A stretch of DNA of 64,000 bases, taken from NCBI GenBank assembly GCA_020634935.1, contig JACKAT010000020.1:24543-88542 (forward strand), given 5' to 3'. This document shows positions 14,328 to 22,849 of the stretch, in pieces. A program made the position numbers and the translations under genes. Under the pieces are notes generated by a model, which had not been told where the DNA came from, made no database searches, and saw only the letters and a list, made by a program, of their open reading frames with translations. Position 1 is the stretch's first letter; each line of letters begins with the position of its first letter. The DNA comes from Anaerolineales bacterium (GTDB lineage Bacteria; Chloroflexota; Anaerolineae; 4572-78; J111).

Positions 14328-16841
14328 ATGTCAAAAGCAGGTAGAGCCGTCAAACAGAAAAACAGTGTGATTGCTGCCGGGGTTATGGTATACCTCGGTC
14401 TTTTCTTCTTGGCATTACTGCCTCGCGTGTATGATTTACCGCGTTTTGTCACCGCCGATGAGGCCAAATGGGTTTATCGCTCGGCTCAATTCTGGGCTGC
14501 TTTGCTCAGAGGCGACCCGGCCGGAACCAGTGTTAACTTGACTCCGGCCGTTACCACGACTTGGTTGGGCAGCTTGGGGCTGGCCTTCTACTACCAATTC
14601 AATCACGCGGTTATTGGCCTGCCGCTGCTCGATTGGTTAACCTCCCTCCCTGAATTTAGAACCGACCTGCCTGTTTTGGTCGCCACTCGCTGGTCGATGG
14701 CTATCGCGACCTCATTAGGGGTGGTGATTATCTACGGCTTAGCCCGGCCGCTTTTTGGCGCGACGGTCGCTTTTATGGGGGCCGTATTCGTGGCGTTCGA
14801 TCCCCATACCGTCTCCCTCTCGCGTATTCTGGGCCATGATGCGCCTACGGCGATGTTGATGATGATTTCAATTCTGCTGTTGTTGCGAGGTAGCAGAGTT
14901 GCAGGGGGGCAGAGTAGCAGGGTAGCAAGGTTGCAGGGGGGCAGGGGGGCAGGGGGACAAAGTGACAGGGATGAAAGGTTACAGGATGGTGAGGTAGTAG
15001 GTGGATGGGGCGGAACTTTTTATGTGGTTTTGTCGGGGGTAGCGGCGGGACTGGCTTTTCTATCGAAGGCTCCGGCGTTGTTTTTGATTCCGTTGGCCGG
15101 ATTGTTCTTGGTGAGTCGCCTATGGTTTGATCGCTCAGCGATTGGAGTCTGGATCGGACAGTTTTTGCTATGGGGGCTGGCAGCCTATTTGACTTTTGTC
15201 ATCGTCTGGCCCGCCGCCTGGGTCGATCCATTAGGGCGGCCCTGGGCTGTTGTCGAAAATGGCTTCATTTCAGCCACCGATCAAGACGAAGCCGACGATG
15301 AAAATTATTGGCTAGTCCCTGATCTGGGCCCTTTTTACTATATCATCCATGGCGTTTTTAAGCTTAGCCCATTGGTAATGGTGGGTTTAGTCGTTATGCT
15401 TGGGGGAGGGCTGATCCACCGGCCGGATCGAACTGATCGACAGGCCGGAATGGTGTTCGACTCACCGATCTTTTGGCTGACGACGTTTGCTTTGTTGTTC
15501 ACCCTGTTTATGACGCTGGGGGACAAACGCAGCCCTCGTTATATCTTGCCTATCTTTCCCCCGTTGGCGTTCATCGCCGCCGCCGGTTGGGATCGGTTGT
15601 ATCTCATATTTATCCGGCGCGATCAAACCAAACGCCGGCCCGCTGCCGATCTTCGCCGCCTGCCTTTCGTGATCACGCTGATGGTGTCGGCGGGGGTTAT
15701 TTTACTGCCCTATGCCCCCTATTACTTCTCTTATTTCAATCCGCTCGCCGGTGGTCCCTTTCTAGCGCCCCATGTGGTAAAATATGGGTGGGGCGAAGGT
15801 TTAGATCAAGTCGGACGTTTCCTCCAGCGAGTCGTACCGGGCAGCCGAGTCGGCACGCCGTACGCCTCCACTGTCGCCCCCTATTTTGCCGGCCGGCTGT
15901 TGGATATTAGCGGTGACCATCTGGATTATATTGTGCTCTACAGCAAACAGCTTCAATCCGGCGAACCGTCACCGAAAGCCATCGAATACTATAACACGGG
16001 CGGCTCGGTTTTTTCGGTAACGTTGAACGGGCTGCCCTACGCCAATGTGTTTGCCGGACCGGCTTTGCAGATGCTGCCCTCCGGCACTGGGCCAATCGGC
16101 TACCGCCCGCTCAGTCCCTACGGTTCGATTGGTCAGCCGCTAGATGTGGACGTATTATGGTCGGCTGAGGAAATTTCGCCCTCTGCCTCTCCCATTGTTA
16201 CGCTGCGCCCGACGGCTGATAACGGGGCGTTGGCGGCTCCCTCGCCGGCCGGTTCATCGACGTCAATTTTAGCCCAAGGGCCGGGCAGCCTGACGCCGAT
16301 TGGCGAAGCGTTGGTAGTCAGCCGGCACCGCTTGAATCTACCGGAAGAGTTAGAGCGAGGTCGCTACCGCCTGTTTGTCGATGGTCAACCGCTGGGTGAC
16401 CTCGATCTGCGCTGGTTTGAAGCGCCGCCCAATTTGAGTCGAGCCGGTGAGATAAATTTTGAAGGGCAAATTGCGCTAGTGGGATACCAGATCAATCCCA
16501 GTACCGACTTTGTGGGAATAACAGTCGCCTGGCAGGCCAAGCAGTCGCCGCTGGCGGATTACACGATTTTTGCCCAAATTCTGGAGGCCGAAACTAATGA
16601 GCGCGTCGCCGGGGTAGATACCCAACCGCTTAACGGCACGCTGCCCACCAGTACCTGGCTTAACGGTGAAGTGGTGGTTGACGAATATTTGATTGCCGTC
16701 CCGTTTGACTTTCAACCTGGCTATTACAAAGTTATTATTGGCCTTTACCAGCCGGATAAAGGCCGCCGCTTGCTGCTGGCCGACGGTCAGGACTACTGGA
16801 CTGTCCCCTGGACATTTATTCGGAAAGATCGGCCCGATTAA
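14328..16841 (+). CDS. GT39/PMT-type membrane glycosyltransferase with C-terminal beta-sandwich
   Basis: An 837-residue polyprenyl-phosphate-sugar dependent glycosyltransferase. The first lumenal loop carries VTADEAKWVYRSAQFW with the catalytic-type Asp-Glu, followed by about 10-12 membrane helices; GDKRSPRYILPIFPPLAFIAAAGWDRL is a family-typical late segment. The last 150 residues are soluble and beta-rich, a domain that also occurs in the next gene and in the PASTA kinase. Between two membrane helices (residues about 187-225) sits a Gly/Arg/Gln-rich insert encoded by G-rich repeat DNA and absent from the paralogue next door. Acceptor and donor are unknown; protein O-mannosylation or surface glycan building are options. 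RBS is weak. Confidence 0.85.
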   Translation: MSKAGRAVKQKNSVIAAGVMVYLGLFFLALLPRVYDLPRFVTADEAKWVYRSAQFWAALLRGDPAGTSVNLTPAVTTTWLGSLGLAFYYQFNHAVIGLPLLDWLTSLPEFRTDLPVLVATRWSMAIATSLGVVIIYGLARPLFGATVAFMGAVFVAFDPHTVSLSRILGHDAPTAMLMMISILLLLRGSRVAGGQSSRVARLQGGRGAGGQSDRDERLQDGEVVGGWGGTFYVVLSGVAAGLAFLSKAPALFLIPLAGLFLVSRLWFDRSAIGVWIGQFLLWGLAAYLTFVIVWPAAWVDPLGRPWAVVENGFISATDQDEADDENYWLVPDLGPFYYIIHGVFKLSPLVMVGLVVMLGGGLIHRPDRTDRQAGMVFDSPIFWLTTFALLFTLFMTLGDKRSPRYILPIFPPLAFIAAAGWDRLYLIFIRRDQTKRRPAADLRRLPFVITLMVSAGVILLPYAPYYFSYFNPLAGGPFLAPHVVKYGWGEGLDQVGRFLQRVVPGSRVGTPYASTVAPYFAGRLLDISGDHLDYIVLYSKQLQSGEPSPKAIEYYNTGGSVFSVTLNGLPYANVFAGPALQMLPSGTGPIGYRPLSPYGSIGQPLDVDVLWSAEEISPSASPIVTLRPTADNGALAAPSPAGSSTSILAQGPGSLTPIGEALVVSRHRLNLPEELERGRYRLFVDGQPLGDLDLRWFEAPPNLSRAGEINFEGQIALVGYQINPSTDFVGITVAWQAKQSPLADYTIFAQILEAETNERVAGVDTQPLNGTLPTSTWLNGEVVVDEYLIAVPFDFQPGYYKVIIGLYQPDKGRRLLLADGQDYWTVPWTFIRKDRPD
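14887..15006 (+). repeat. G-rich intergenic-type repeat inside the GT39 gene
   Basis: About 120 bp of degenerate tandem words of the form GTAGCAGGGTAGCA and TTGCAGGGGGGCAG, translated in frame as a Gly-Arg-Gln-rich linker. Such words are typical of non-coding repeats. The paralogous protein encoded at 16858-19503 has only a short loop (GQKASQRWL) at the same place. Confidence 0.65.
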
Positions 16842-16857
16842 TTTTTGGAAACGAATC

Positions 16858-19503
16858 ATGGTCTCAAAGTTGCTGCGTTCAAACCTTATAACCTCTTTCT
16901 TTCTGTTTTTTGTCGCCCTAATTCCGCGCATCCTTGACCTGGGCCAATTTCTCACCCCGGACGAATTTCTGTGGGTTGATCGCTCTCGTAATTTCCTGGC
17001 CGGCTTAATGAATGGCGCCTACGAGTGTGACTCCGTTATCGAAGCCTGGCGGTTTACTGCCCACGGGTTGGCCTGCACCTTACGCACCGGTCACCCCGGG
17101 GTAACGACCATGTGGACCGGCAGCCTCGGTTTTTGGCTGAGCTGGCTGCCCCACCGCCGGACCGTGTCGCTCTATGATTATGTAGTCAATGCCGCCACCA
17201 ATCCGCTCGATCCCAATTTGATCGTGCCGGAACGATTAGGCACGGTCTTGATCGTCTCGCTGTGGGTAGTGGCGATTTTTTGGTTAGGGCGGCGACTTTT
17301 TGGGGGACAAATCGCCTTTGTGGCGGCGCTGCTCATTGCGCTCAGCCCTTTTCACATTGGCCTCTCGCGCGTTATTCACCACGACGCGTTAAGTACGGTT
17401 TTTATGACGCTGTCTGTTTTGACTGCCTTTATCTTTTGGGGCCAAAAGGCTAGCCAACGTTGGCTGGTGGTCTCGGGGGTATGGGGGGGCCTGGCCTTTA
17501 TGAGCAAAAGTCCGGCCCTGTACCTGCTGCCGTTTGTCGCAGTAGTTGGTTTGTGGTTTTTAATCCAAGATGCTCGGAGCCGGCCGTATCAAGCCGGTCA
17601 GACGGGTTATGGCTGGTCAAAAGCGAAATTAGGCATTGTGCCGTCGGCCTTGCTGCCGGCCCACATCTTCGATCAACTTATCGATACCGTAGTAAGCGGG
17701 CTAATCTGGTTTGCGGCCTTTGCCGTCACTGTAATCATCGTTTGGCCGGCTATGTGGGCAGTACCGTTGACGGCCATCGAAACGATTTTTGCCTATGGCA
17801 CCAAATATGCCAGTGGTGGTCACGCTAAGGGCAACTTCTTCATGGGAGTCATTTCCCAAGACCCCGGCCCGCTGTTTTACCCGGTCAGTTGGCTGTATCG
17901 GACCACCCCGCTGGTAATGGTCGGGGTAGTGCTGGGTTTGATCGCTTGGCCGTGGGTGGCCTTGAAGCGAACCGGCCAAGCCGAACAACCGCCAAACTCT
18001 GACTCGATGACTACCCAAGCTGATGGCCTGCGCCGTTTTTACAGCTACCTGCCGCTGATCTTAATCTTTATCGCGGGGTACACGTTGTTTATGACCTTTG
18101 GCGAGAAAAAACAGGAACGTTATTTACTGCCAGTGTATCCCTGGCTGGATTTCATTGCTGCCGCCGGACTGATTGGGGTGGTCTATTTAGGGCTGTCCCT
18201 CCCTAAAATCAAAACGCTGATCCACCACTCGGAAAGAATGCTATACGCGGCCTTGATCCCAGTGGTGATGATTATTGTACTTAACAGCTACTTAGTCGTG
18301 ACATCGTTCCCTTACTATTTTACTTACTATAATCCGGTCTTGGGCGGTATTCAGGGGGCATCCAAAGTATTGACCATCGGCTGGGGCGAGGGCTTGGACC
18401 TGGCCGCCGATTTCTTTAATCACAACCTGGCCAGCGCTGATATTCGTGTAGCGAGTTGGTACGAATCGACTTTTGCCCCCTTTTTTTTGGGGAAATCGAT
18501 CAGTTATTCCAAAGAAAAAGGCAAAGTTTTAGCCGGCGATTACGTCATCTTTTACATTAACCAAACCCAACGGCGGTTTCCCGATGGTGCCATGTTCGAC
18601 TTTTTTACCGATCGCTTTGATCCGGTCAAGGTGATTTCGCTGCAAGGTTTGGATTACGTCTGGATTTACCCTAGCCTGGGCATCGATCACTATGTTGAGG
18701 ATCAAAGTTACACCGGCATTGCTTCGCTGCTGGCCTGGCAGTGGTTTCCCAGTTACGCTACGTTTGAACCGGGGCAGTCGGTGGCCTTTGAACTTTATTG
18801 GGAGTACCTGGGCAAAAAACCAGAGGAACCTTTCTTTTTCCGGCTGGTGGATATTCAGCGACGGGTTTGGGCCGAAGGGCTGAGCCAGACTTCCGTGGCC
18901 AATAATCGACCGGTGGACCAGTGGCAAGAAGGTGAAATTGTCTATGATCGCGGCGAGATCCAACTGCCGCCCGATATCCCTCCCGGCGAATATCATCTGC
19001 AAATTGGCCTTTACACCCAGGCTCAAGCTGTCGAAGAGGGTGAACTGCTCTTTGAACTTCCGTGGGATGAGGCAGTGATTAAGGTGGGGTCAAATCCAGC
19101 CTTAGTGCCGCTGCGGTCTACCACCCCGACCCTTAAACCGCAGTTGTTTGGCAATGCCACCCTATTCGATGCCGAATGGCCGGCTGAACCGATTGCTGCG
19201 GGCAGCCGGATGTCACTACAACTCCGCTGGCAGGTCGAACGACCGCTGCCGGCGGCCTCAACCATCCATGTGGCTCTCGTAAACGAAGCCGGTGAAGTTC
19301 AACAGGCCTGGTTCAACTTGACCCTGTCCGATATTTTTAATCCGGGCGAGGTTACATGGCAAATGGGTGATACCCTGCGCACTCATTGGGAACTGGAGCT
19401 ACTGCCCGATACGCCGCCCGGTCGCTACCATTTTGAATTGGTTATGCCCGACGATCCCGCTCAAACTCTCCCGTTTGGCGAAATTGATGTGGTAGCCCCC
19501 TGA
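16858..19503 (+). CDS. GT39/PMT-type membrane glycosyltransferase, tandem paralogue
   Basis: An 881-residue paralogue of the preceding protein. The first loop has LTPDEFLWVDRSRNF, then about a dozen helices including FMSKSPALYLLPFVAVVGLWF and the late segment GEKKQERYLLPVYPWLDF. Two copies of a beta-sandwich domain follow (about residues 625-745 and 755-880). The first loop also has two Cys (YECDSV and LACTLR), possibly a disulfide. The ATG at 16858 lies 17 nt after the first gene's stop, so both are on one transcript; an in-frame upstream ATG would lie inside the first gene. The pair probably builds or attaches a surface glycan, substrate unknown. Confidence 0.85.
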   Translation: MVSKLLRSNLITSFFLFFVALIPRILDLGQFLTPDEFLWVDRSRNFLAGLMNGAYECDSVIEAWRFTAHGLACTLRTGHPGVTTMWTGSLGFWLSWLPHRRTVSLYDYVVNAATNPLDPNLIVPERLGTVLIVSLWVVAIFWLGRRLFGGQIAFVAALLIALSPFHIGLSRVIHHDALSTVFMTLSVLTAFIFWGQKASQRWLVVSGVWGGLAFMSKSPALYLLPFVAVVGLWFLIQDARSRPYQAGQTGYGWSKAKLGIVPSALLPAHIFDQLIDTVVSGLIWFAAFAVTVIIVWPAMWAVPLTAIETIFAYGTKYASGGHAKGNFFMGVISQDPGPLFYPVSWLYRTTPLVMVGVVLGLIAWPWVALKRTGQAEQPPNSDSMTTQADGLRRFYSYLPLILIFIAGYTLFMTFGEKKQERYLLPVYPWLDFIAAAGLIGVVYLGLSLPKIKTLIHHSERMLYAALIPVVMIIVLNSYLVVTSFPYYFTYYNPVLGGIQGASKVLTIGWGEGLDLAADFFNHNLASADIRVASWYESTFAPFFLGKSISYSKEKGKVLAGDYVIFYINQTQRRFPDGAMFDFFTDRFDPVKVISLQGLDYVWIYPSLGIDHYVEDQSYTGIASLLAWQWFPSYATFEPGQSVAFELYWEYLGKKPEEPFFFRLVDIQRRVWAEGLSQTSVANNRPVDQWQEGEIVYDRGEIQLPPDIPPGEYHLQIGLYTQAQAVEEGELLFELPWDEAVIKVGSNPALVPLRSTTPTLKPQLFGNATLFDAEWPAEPIAAGSRMSLQLRWQVERPLPAASTIHVALVNEAGEVQQAWFNLTLSDIFNPGEVTWQMGDTLRTHWELELLPDTPPGRYHFELVMPDDPAQTLPFGEIDVVAP

Positions 19504-19659
19504 CGACTGCTTCATCTTTTGGGTCGAGTCTATATCATAACGTTAGATTTAAATTTGCTTAATCTTAAAGCCTGAGGTACGATTTACTGCTAGATTTTTG
19601 ATTAAGACAAAATACCTATCAAAACCCATTTCAAATTAGGGTCACAACAATAGATATTG

Positions 19660-19741
19660 CTGTCAGGTAGAGCCAAAGGCTCTATTCTTTCTGCTCCCGG
19701 CCTGGACCGGGGGCTAAAATCCACAGAAAGGAGGTGCTGAC
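19660..19741 (+). promoter_or_regulatory. Candidate S6:S18-type ribosomal-protein leader
   Basis: Just before rpsF, TAGAGCC-AAA-GGCTCTA forms a small hairpin (19668-19684). CTTTCTG (19687-19693) then pairs with CAGAAAG (19724-19730), enclosing a second stem GCTCCCGG/CCGGGGGC. The 3' arm of the outer stem runs directly into the GGAGG ribosome-binding site, so folding would mask translation start. Operons of rpsF and rpsR are known to be autoregulated by the S6:S18 complex binding such a leader. The match is structural by eye, not a covariance-model hit. Confidence 0.5.
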
Positions 19742-20029
19742 ATGCGTAATTATGAACTTGCGTTCATCATATCGCCCAATGTTGATGATGAAGGCGCCAC
19801 GAATGTCGTAGAAAAAGTCTCGGGATTTGTCAAGGCTATTAACGGCGAAGTGGCGTCTGTTGATGTTTGGGGCCGGCGACCATTAGCTTACCCTATCAAC
19901 AATCATCGCGAGGGAACGTACGTGCGCCTGGAAACAAAAATGTCTCCATCGTCGGTTGGACAGTTAGAGCGCAATCTCAAGTTGTCAGAAGAAGTGATAC
20001 GTTATTTGTTGATTAATGCGGATAGTTAA
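19742..20029 (+). CDS. rpsF: 30S ribosomal protein S6
   Basis: The 95-residue protein begins MRNYELAFIISPNVDDEG, and WGRRPLAYPINNHREGTYVRLE is the S6 signature in the middle. S6 pairs with S18 on the small-subunit platform. A very strong AGAAAGGAGG site precedes the ATG and is embedded in a leader hairpin (19687-19730). The gene is first in the classic rpsF-ssb-rpsR cluster; ssb follows after 15 nt. Length is normal for bacteria that lack the acidic C-terminal Glu tail. Confidence 0.97.
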   Translation: MRNYELAFIISPNVDDEGATNVVEKVSGFVKAINGEVASVDVWGRRPLAYPINNHREGTYVRLETKMSPSSVGQLERNLKLSEEVIRYLLINADS

Positions 20030-20044
20030 ATTAGGCGGTGTGAA

Positions 20045-20473
20045 ATGGGACGAGGACTCAATAAAGTTATGGTAATCGGCAATATGGGTCGAGATCCGGA
20101 AATGCGGTATACCCCCTCTGGCAAGCCGGTTACGTCGTTCAGTTTAGCTTCCAGCCGGTCTTGGGTTGCTCCTGACGGAGAACGTCGAGAAGAAACGGAG
20201 TGGTTTAATGTGGTCGCTTGGGGAGGACTGGCCGAAATTTGCAACCAAAAATTGTATAAAAGCCAGCAAGTTTATGTAGAAGGACGGTTACAAACTCGAA
20301 GTTGGGAAGATGATAACGGTCAGCGACATTTCCGAACAGAAATTGTCGCCAGCGATATGATTATTCTGGGGCCGCGCGATAAAGCCAAGCTCAAGTTTAA
20401 CAACAATGGCGGTGATTATGTTGACGGTGACGACGACTTTTTATCCGATTTTGGAGACAACCTGGACAATTAA
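20045..20473 (+). CDS. ssb: Single-stranded DNA-binding protein
   Basis: The 142-residue protein begins MGRGLNKVMVIGNMGRDPEMR, a typical OB-fold start, with TEWFNVVAWGGLAEIC and VYVEGRLQTRSWEDDNGQRHFRTEI completing the fold. It coats single-stranded DNA and recruits repair and replication partners through its C-terminal tip. The tip here is acidic (GDDDFLSDFGDNLDN) but does not end in the usual DDDIPF-type Pro-Phe, which is unusual. It sits between rpsF and rpsR, the conserved order. Confidence 0.95.
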   Translation: MGRGLNKVMVIGNMGRDPEMRYTPSGKPVTSFSLASSRSWVAPDGERREETEWFNVVAWGGLAEICNQKLYKSQQVYVEGRLQTRSWEDDNGQRHFRTEIVASDMIILGPRDKAKLKFNNNGGDYVDGDDDFLSDFGDNLDN

Positions 20474-20532
20474 TCGCTTAATGAACCTCAGTAGTTTTAG
20501 CTTGAACCTGAATAGTAGGAGTATTGAAAGTC

Positions 20533-20850
20533 GTGGAAAAACGAGAAGGTAGAAATAGAGAAGATAGAGATCAAGATAATCGAGGCCGATCTCGCGGGCC
20601 GCGCTCATCGCGTTTTCGATCAAGGCGGCGGGTGTGCATCTTCTGCGCCGATAAAAGCAAACATCTTGATTGGAAAAAAGCGGATGATTTGCATCGATTT
20701 GTCGGCGACAGCGGTGAGATCTTACCTCGACGTAAAAATGGGTTGTGCGCCAGACACCAGCGCGGTATGGCAGTTGCCATCAAACGTGCTCGTCACCTGG
20801 CTTTGCTGCCCTACACCAATGATCATATTCGGATTATGAGACAAGGTTAA
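20533..20850 (+). CDS. rpsR: 30S ribosomal protein S18
   Basis: Ends with the S18 core (ILPRRKNGLCARHQRGMAVAIKRARHLALLPY). CIFCADKSKHLDWKKAD plus the later LCARHQR supply Cys/His residues of the zinc-binding (C+) form of S18. The first 35 residues are a basic/acidic disordered extension rich in Arg, Glu and Asp. The GTG at 20533 lies 11 nt after GTAGGAG; a TTG at 20524 is only 2 nt from it, so I prefer GTG. A strong terminator follows. rplI, often next in this operon, is absent and a parvulin gene follows instead. Confidence 0.93.
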   Translation: MEKREGRNREDRDQDNRGRSRGPRSSRFRSRRRVCIFCADKSKHLDWKKADDLHRFVGDSGEILPRRKNGLCARHQRGMAVAIKRARHLALLPYTNDHIRIMRQG

Positions 20851-20886
20851 ACAGCGTAGTTTAAAGTTCATAATCGCACTATGTTT

Positions 20887-20921
20887 TAGCGAGCGACCCT
20901 CTAGGGTCGTTTGCTATTTTT
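20887..20921 (+). terminator. Intrinsic terminator of rpsF-ssb-rpsR
   Basis: TAGCGAGCGACCC (20887-20899) pairs with GGGTCGTTTGCTA (20904-20916) with one or two wobble positions around a 4-nt loop, followed by TTTTTG. It lies 36 nt after rpsR. Confidence 0.9.
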
Positions 20922-20954
20922 GTTGGGGGGTATCCAACCAAATGAGGAGAAATT

Positions 20955-22244
20955 ATGTCAAAAAAAGCTCAAACTTCTAGAGAGCCGACCCGCCGGCAAG
21001 TGGCGCGCTCTAGAAAGGAAAGAGAGCAATTACGCTTAATCTATATGGGACTGGGCGGCGTTGGCATCTTGGTTTTGCTGGTGTTAGCCTTTGGCCTCAT
21101 TCAGAGTTACGTGATCGAGCCTAACTCCCCGGTCGCTGTGGTGAATGGCCAAGAGATCATCACGCGTGATTATCGCCAACGCGTCCGATACGAGCGTTTT
21201 CTGCTGGATAACCAATATCAGCAAATTTTGCAACAGTTGGCGTCCCTGCCGCAACAAGAGGGCGAACAAGATCAATTTAGCCAGATGATTCGTAATCAGT
21301 ACCAGCAGTTTGCCAGTCAAGTTTTGCAGCAGCGCAGCATTGTCGATCGTCAAACCGTTGATACGATGATCGAAGATCAATTAGTGGCGGCTGAAGCCGA
21401 GAAGCGTGGCCTCACTGTGTCTGATGAAGATGTTACTGAAGCCATCAACCGGATTGTTGCCCGCCAGGAAGGCGGCTTAACGGCGGCGGCGGCTTCTGAA
21501 ACCGGCACCGCCGTGGCCGGAGCGTCAGCCACCGCCGCGCTATGGACACCCACCCCCACCTTTACGCCATCGCCAACTTTGACCACGACCACGGAAATTA
21601 CACCCACCGCCACCCCGGCCAATACAGCGACGCCAGCTCCGACGCCAACGCTCAATATCATTGCGGCAGACACCCTGGCTACGCAATACCAAAATTGGCT
21701 AATTACCCTAGCTGATGCGACCGGCCTCAATGAAGCCGCTTATCGCGATATCATCAGAAAAAACCTGCTCAAAGAGAAGCTGGGTGAAGCATTAGGTGAA
21801 GAGGTACCCCGGCTGGCTGAACAGAGCCATGCCCGCCACATTTTGGTCGAAACCGAAGACGAAGCCAACGCAGTCATCGAACGCCTTAAAGCCGGTGAGT
21901 CATTTGCCGATTTGGCCGCCGAACTGTCTCTCGATACCGTCAGTGGGGCCGAGGGTGGGGATCTGGGCTTTGTCCCTGCTGGTAGCTTTGTCGCCCCGGT
22001 CGACGAAGCGGTCTTTACCCTGCCAATTGGTGAAATTAGCGAGCCACTCGAGTCGCAGTTTGGCTGGCACGTAGTTGAAGTATTAGAACGGGAAGAGCGG
22101 GAACTATCGCCGGCGGAGTATAGCCAGCGCCAACGCCAAGCCTATAGCGATTGGTTGGCCACGGCTCGAGCCGAAGCGGATATCCAAGATCTATGGACCA
22201 GCGACAAAGCCCCTGCCGACTCGTTCTCGAGTCAGAGTTCGTAA
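20955..22244 (+). CDS. Membrane-anchored parvulin-type peptidyl-prolyl isomerase (SurA/PpiC-like)
   Basis: A 429-residue foldase. A basic cytoplasmic start (residues 1-28) is followed by one membrane helix (LIYMGLGGVGILVLLVLAFGL), a SurA-N-like helical domain with PVAVVNGQEIITRDYRQRV, a Thr/Pro/Ala-rich linker (about 195-233, repeats of TPTPTFTPSP type), and the parvulin domain starting SHARHILVETEDEA and ending EISEPLESQFGWHVVEVLE. It catalyses proline isomerisation outside the cell during folding of exported proteins. GAGGAG precedes the ATG. It lies just after the ribosomal terminator, so it needs its own promoter. Confidence 0.9.
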   Translation: MSKKAQTSREPTRRQVARSRKEREQLRLIYMGLGGVGILVLLVLAFGLIQSYVIEPNSPVAVVNGQEIITRDYRQRVRYERFLLDNQYQQILQQLASLPQQEGEQDQFSQMIRNQYQQFASQVLQQRSIVDRQTVDTMIEDQLVAAEAEKRGLTVSDEDVTEAINRIVARQEGGLTAAAASETGTAVAGASATAALWTPTPTFTPSPTLTTTTEITPTATPANTATPAPTPTLNIIAADTLATQYQNWLITLADATGLNEAAYRDIIRKNLLKEKLGEALGEEVPRLAEQSHARHILVETEDEANAVIERLKAGESFADLAAELSLDTVSGAEGGDLGFVPAGSFVAPVDEAVFTLPIGEISEPLESQFGWHVVEVLEREERELSPAEYSQRQRQAYSDWLATARAEADIQDLWTSDKAPADSFSSQSS

Positions 22245-22272
22245 TTGGGTCTCTGGTGTACCTAATTCCCAC

Positions 22273-22301
22273 TTTTGATTTGTTGGGAGTTATGGTATAA
22301 T
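22273..22301 (+). promoter_or_regulatory. Candidate promoter of rsbW-rsbV
   Basis: TATAAT at 22296-22301 with TTTTGA (22273-22278) 17 nt upstream. The -10 is consensus; the -35 is weak. It lies 39 nt before the rsbW start. Confidence 0.5.
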
Positions 22302-22339
22302 CGGTTAGTGTTAAAAACTAGTAATTATGGGTATAATCA

Positions 22340-22849
22340 ATGACTCCACAGAGCAACAGGGTTGTCGAATTAAGAATACCTAGTGAACTTGGATATGAGA
22401 AAATAGCCCGTGAAGCTGTGGCAACGGTTGCCCACCGGTTAAACTTTACCAAAGAAAAAGTTGAAGACATCAAAACCGCTATCAGCGAAGCGTGTACCAA
22501 TGCTATCCGGTATGGCAGCGGTTCCGATGCTCGGATGAAGGTTGTAGTTATTCTCACGGCCGATGAGGATAAACTTGACATCCTCATTAAAGACCCTGGG
22601 GCTAGCGGTGCGCCCCCCATCGATATCGACATTCCAGACATCGATGGCATGGTGGAAGGTAAGCGCCGTTTGGGAGGTATGGGCTTGTACATCATTCGCG
22701 AACTGGTTGATGAAGCCGGTTTTGTGGAAGCTTCTGACGAAGACGAAGGTAATCAGTTCCGAATGGTCATCTATCGGGTTGAGGATAACAAAAAAGAATC
22801 TAGCCCTGAGGCCAAGGCATCAGGTTCAGAAAACGGAGGATTGGCGTAA
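22340..22849 (+). CDS. rsbW: Anti-sigma regulatory factor, serine kinase (RsbW/SpoIIAB-like)
   Basis: A 169-residue HATPase_c-type kinase. N box KTAISEACTNAIRYG, G1 box IKDPGASG and G2 box RRLGGMGLYIIRELVDE are all visible. Proteins of this group hold a sigma factor inactive and phosphorylate an STAS partner. Here that partner is the gene directly downstream, whose ATG overlaps the stop of this gene by one base. No sigma factor gene is nearby. The last 25 residues are a charged, probably disordered tail. Confidence 0.88.
   Translation: MTPQSNRVVELRIPSELGYEKIAREAVATVAHRLNFTKEKVEDIKTAISEACTNAIRYGSGSDARMKVVVILTADEDKLDILIKDPGASGAPPIDIDIPDIDGMVEGKRRLGGMGLYIIRELVDEAGFVEASDEDEGNQFRMVIYRVEDNKKESSPEAKASGSENGGLA

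Noticed and set aside
14887..15006. G-rich words as a CRISPR or regular array
   Set aside because: Units are irregular in length and have no constant spacers; it is a degenerate G-rich repeat.
20524..20532. TTG at 20524 as the rpsR start
   Set aside because: It would sit 2 nt after the GGAG box, too close; the GTG at 20533 has better spacing.
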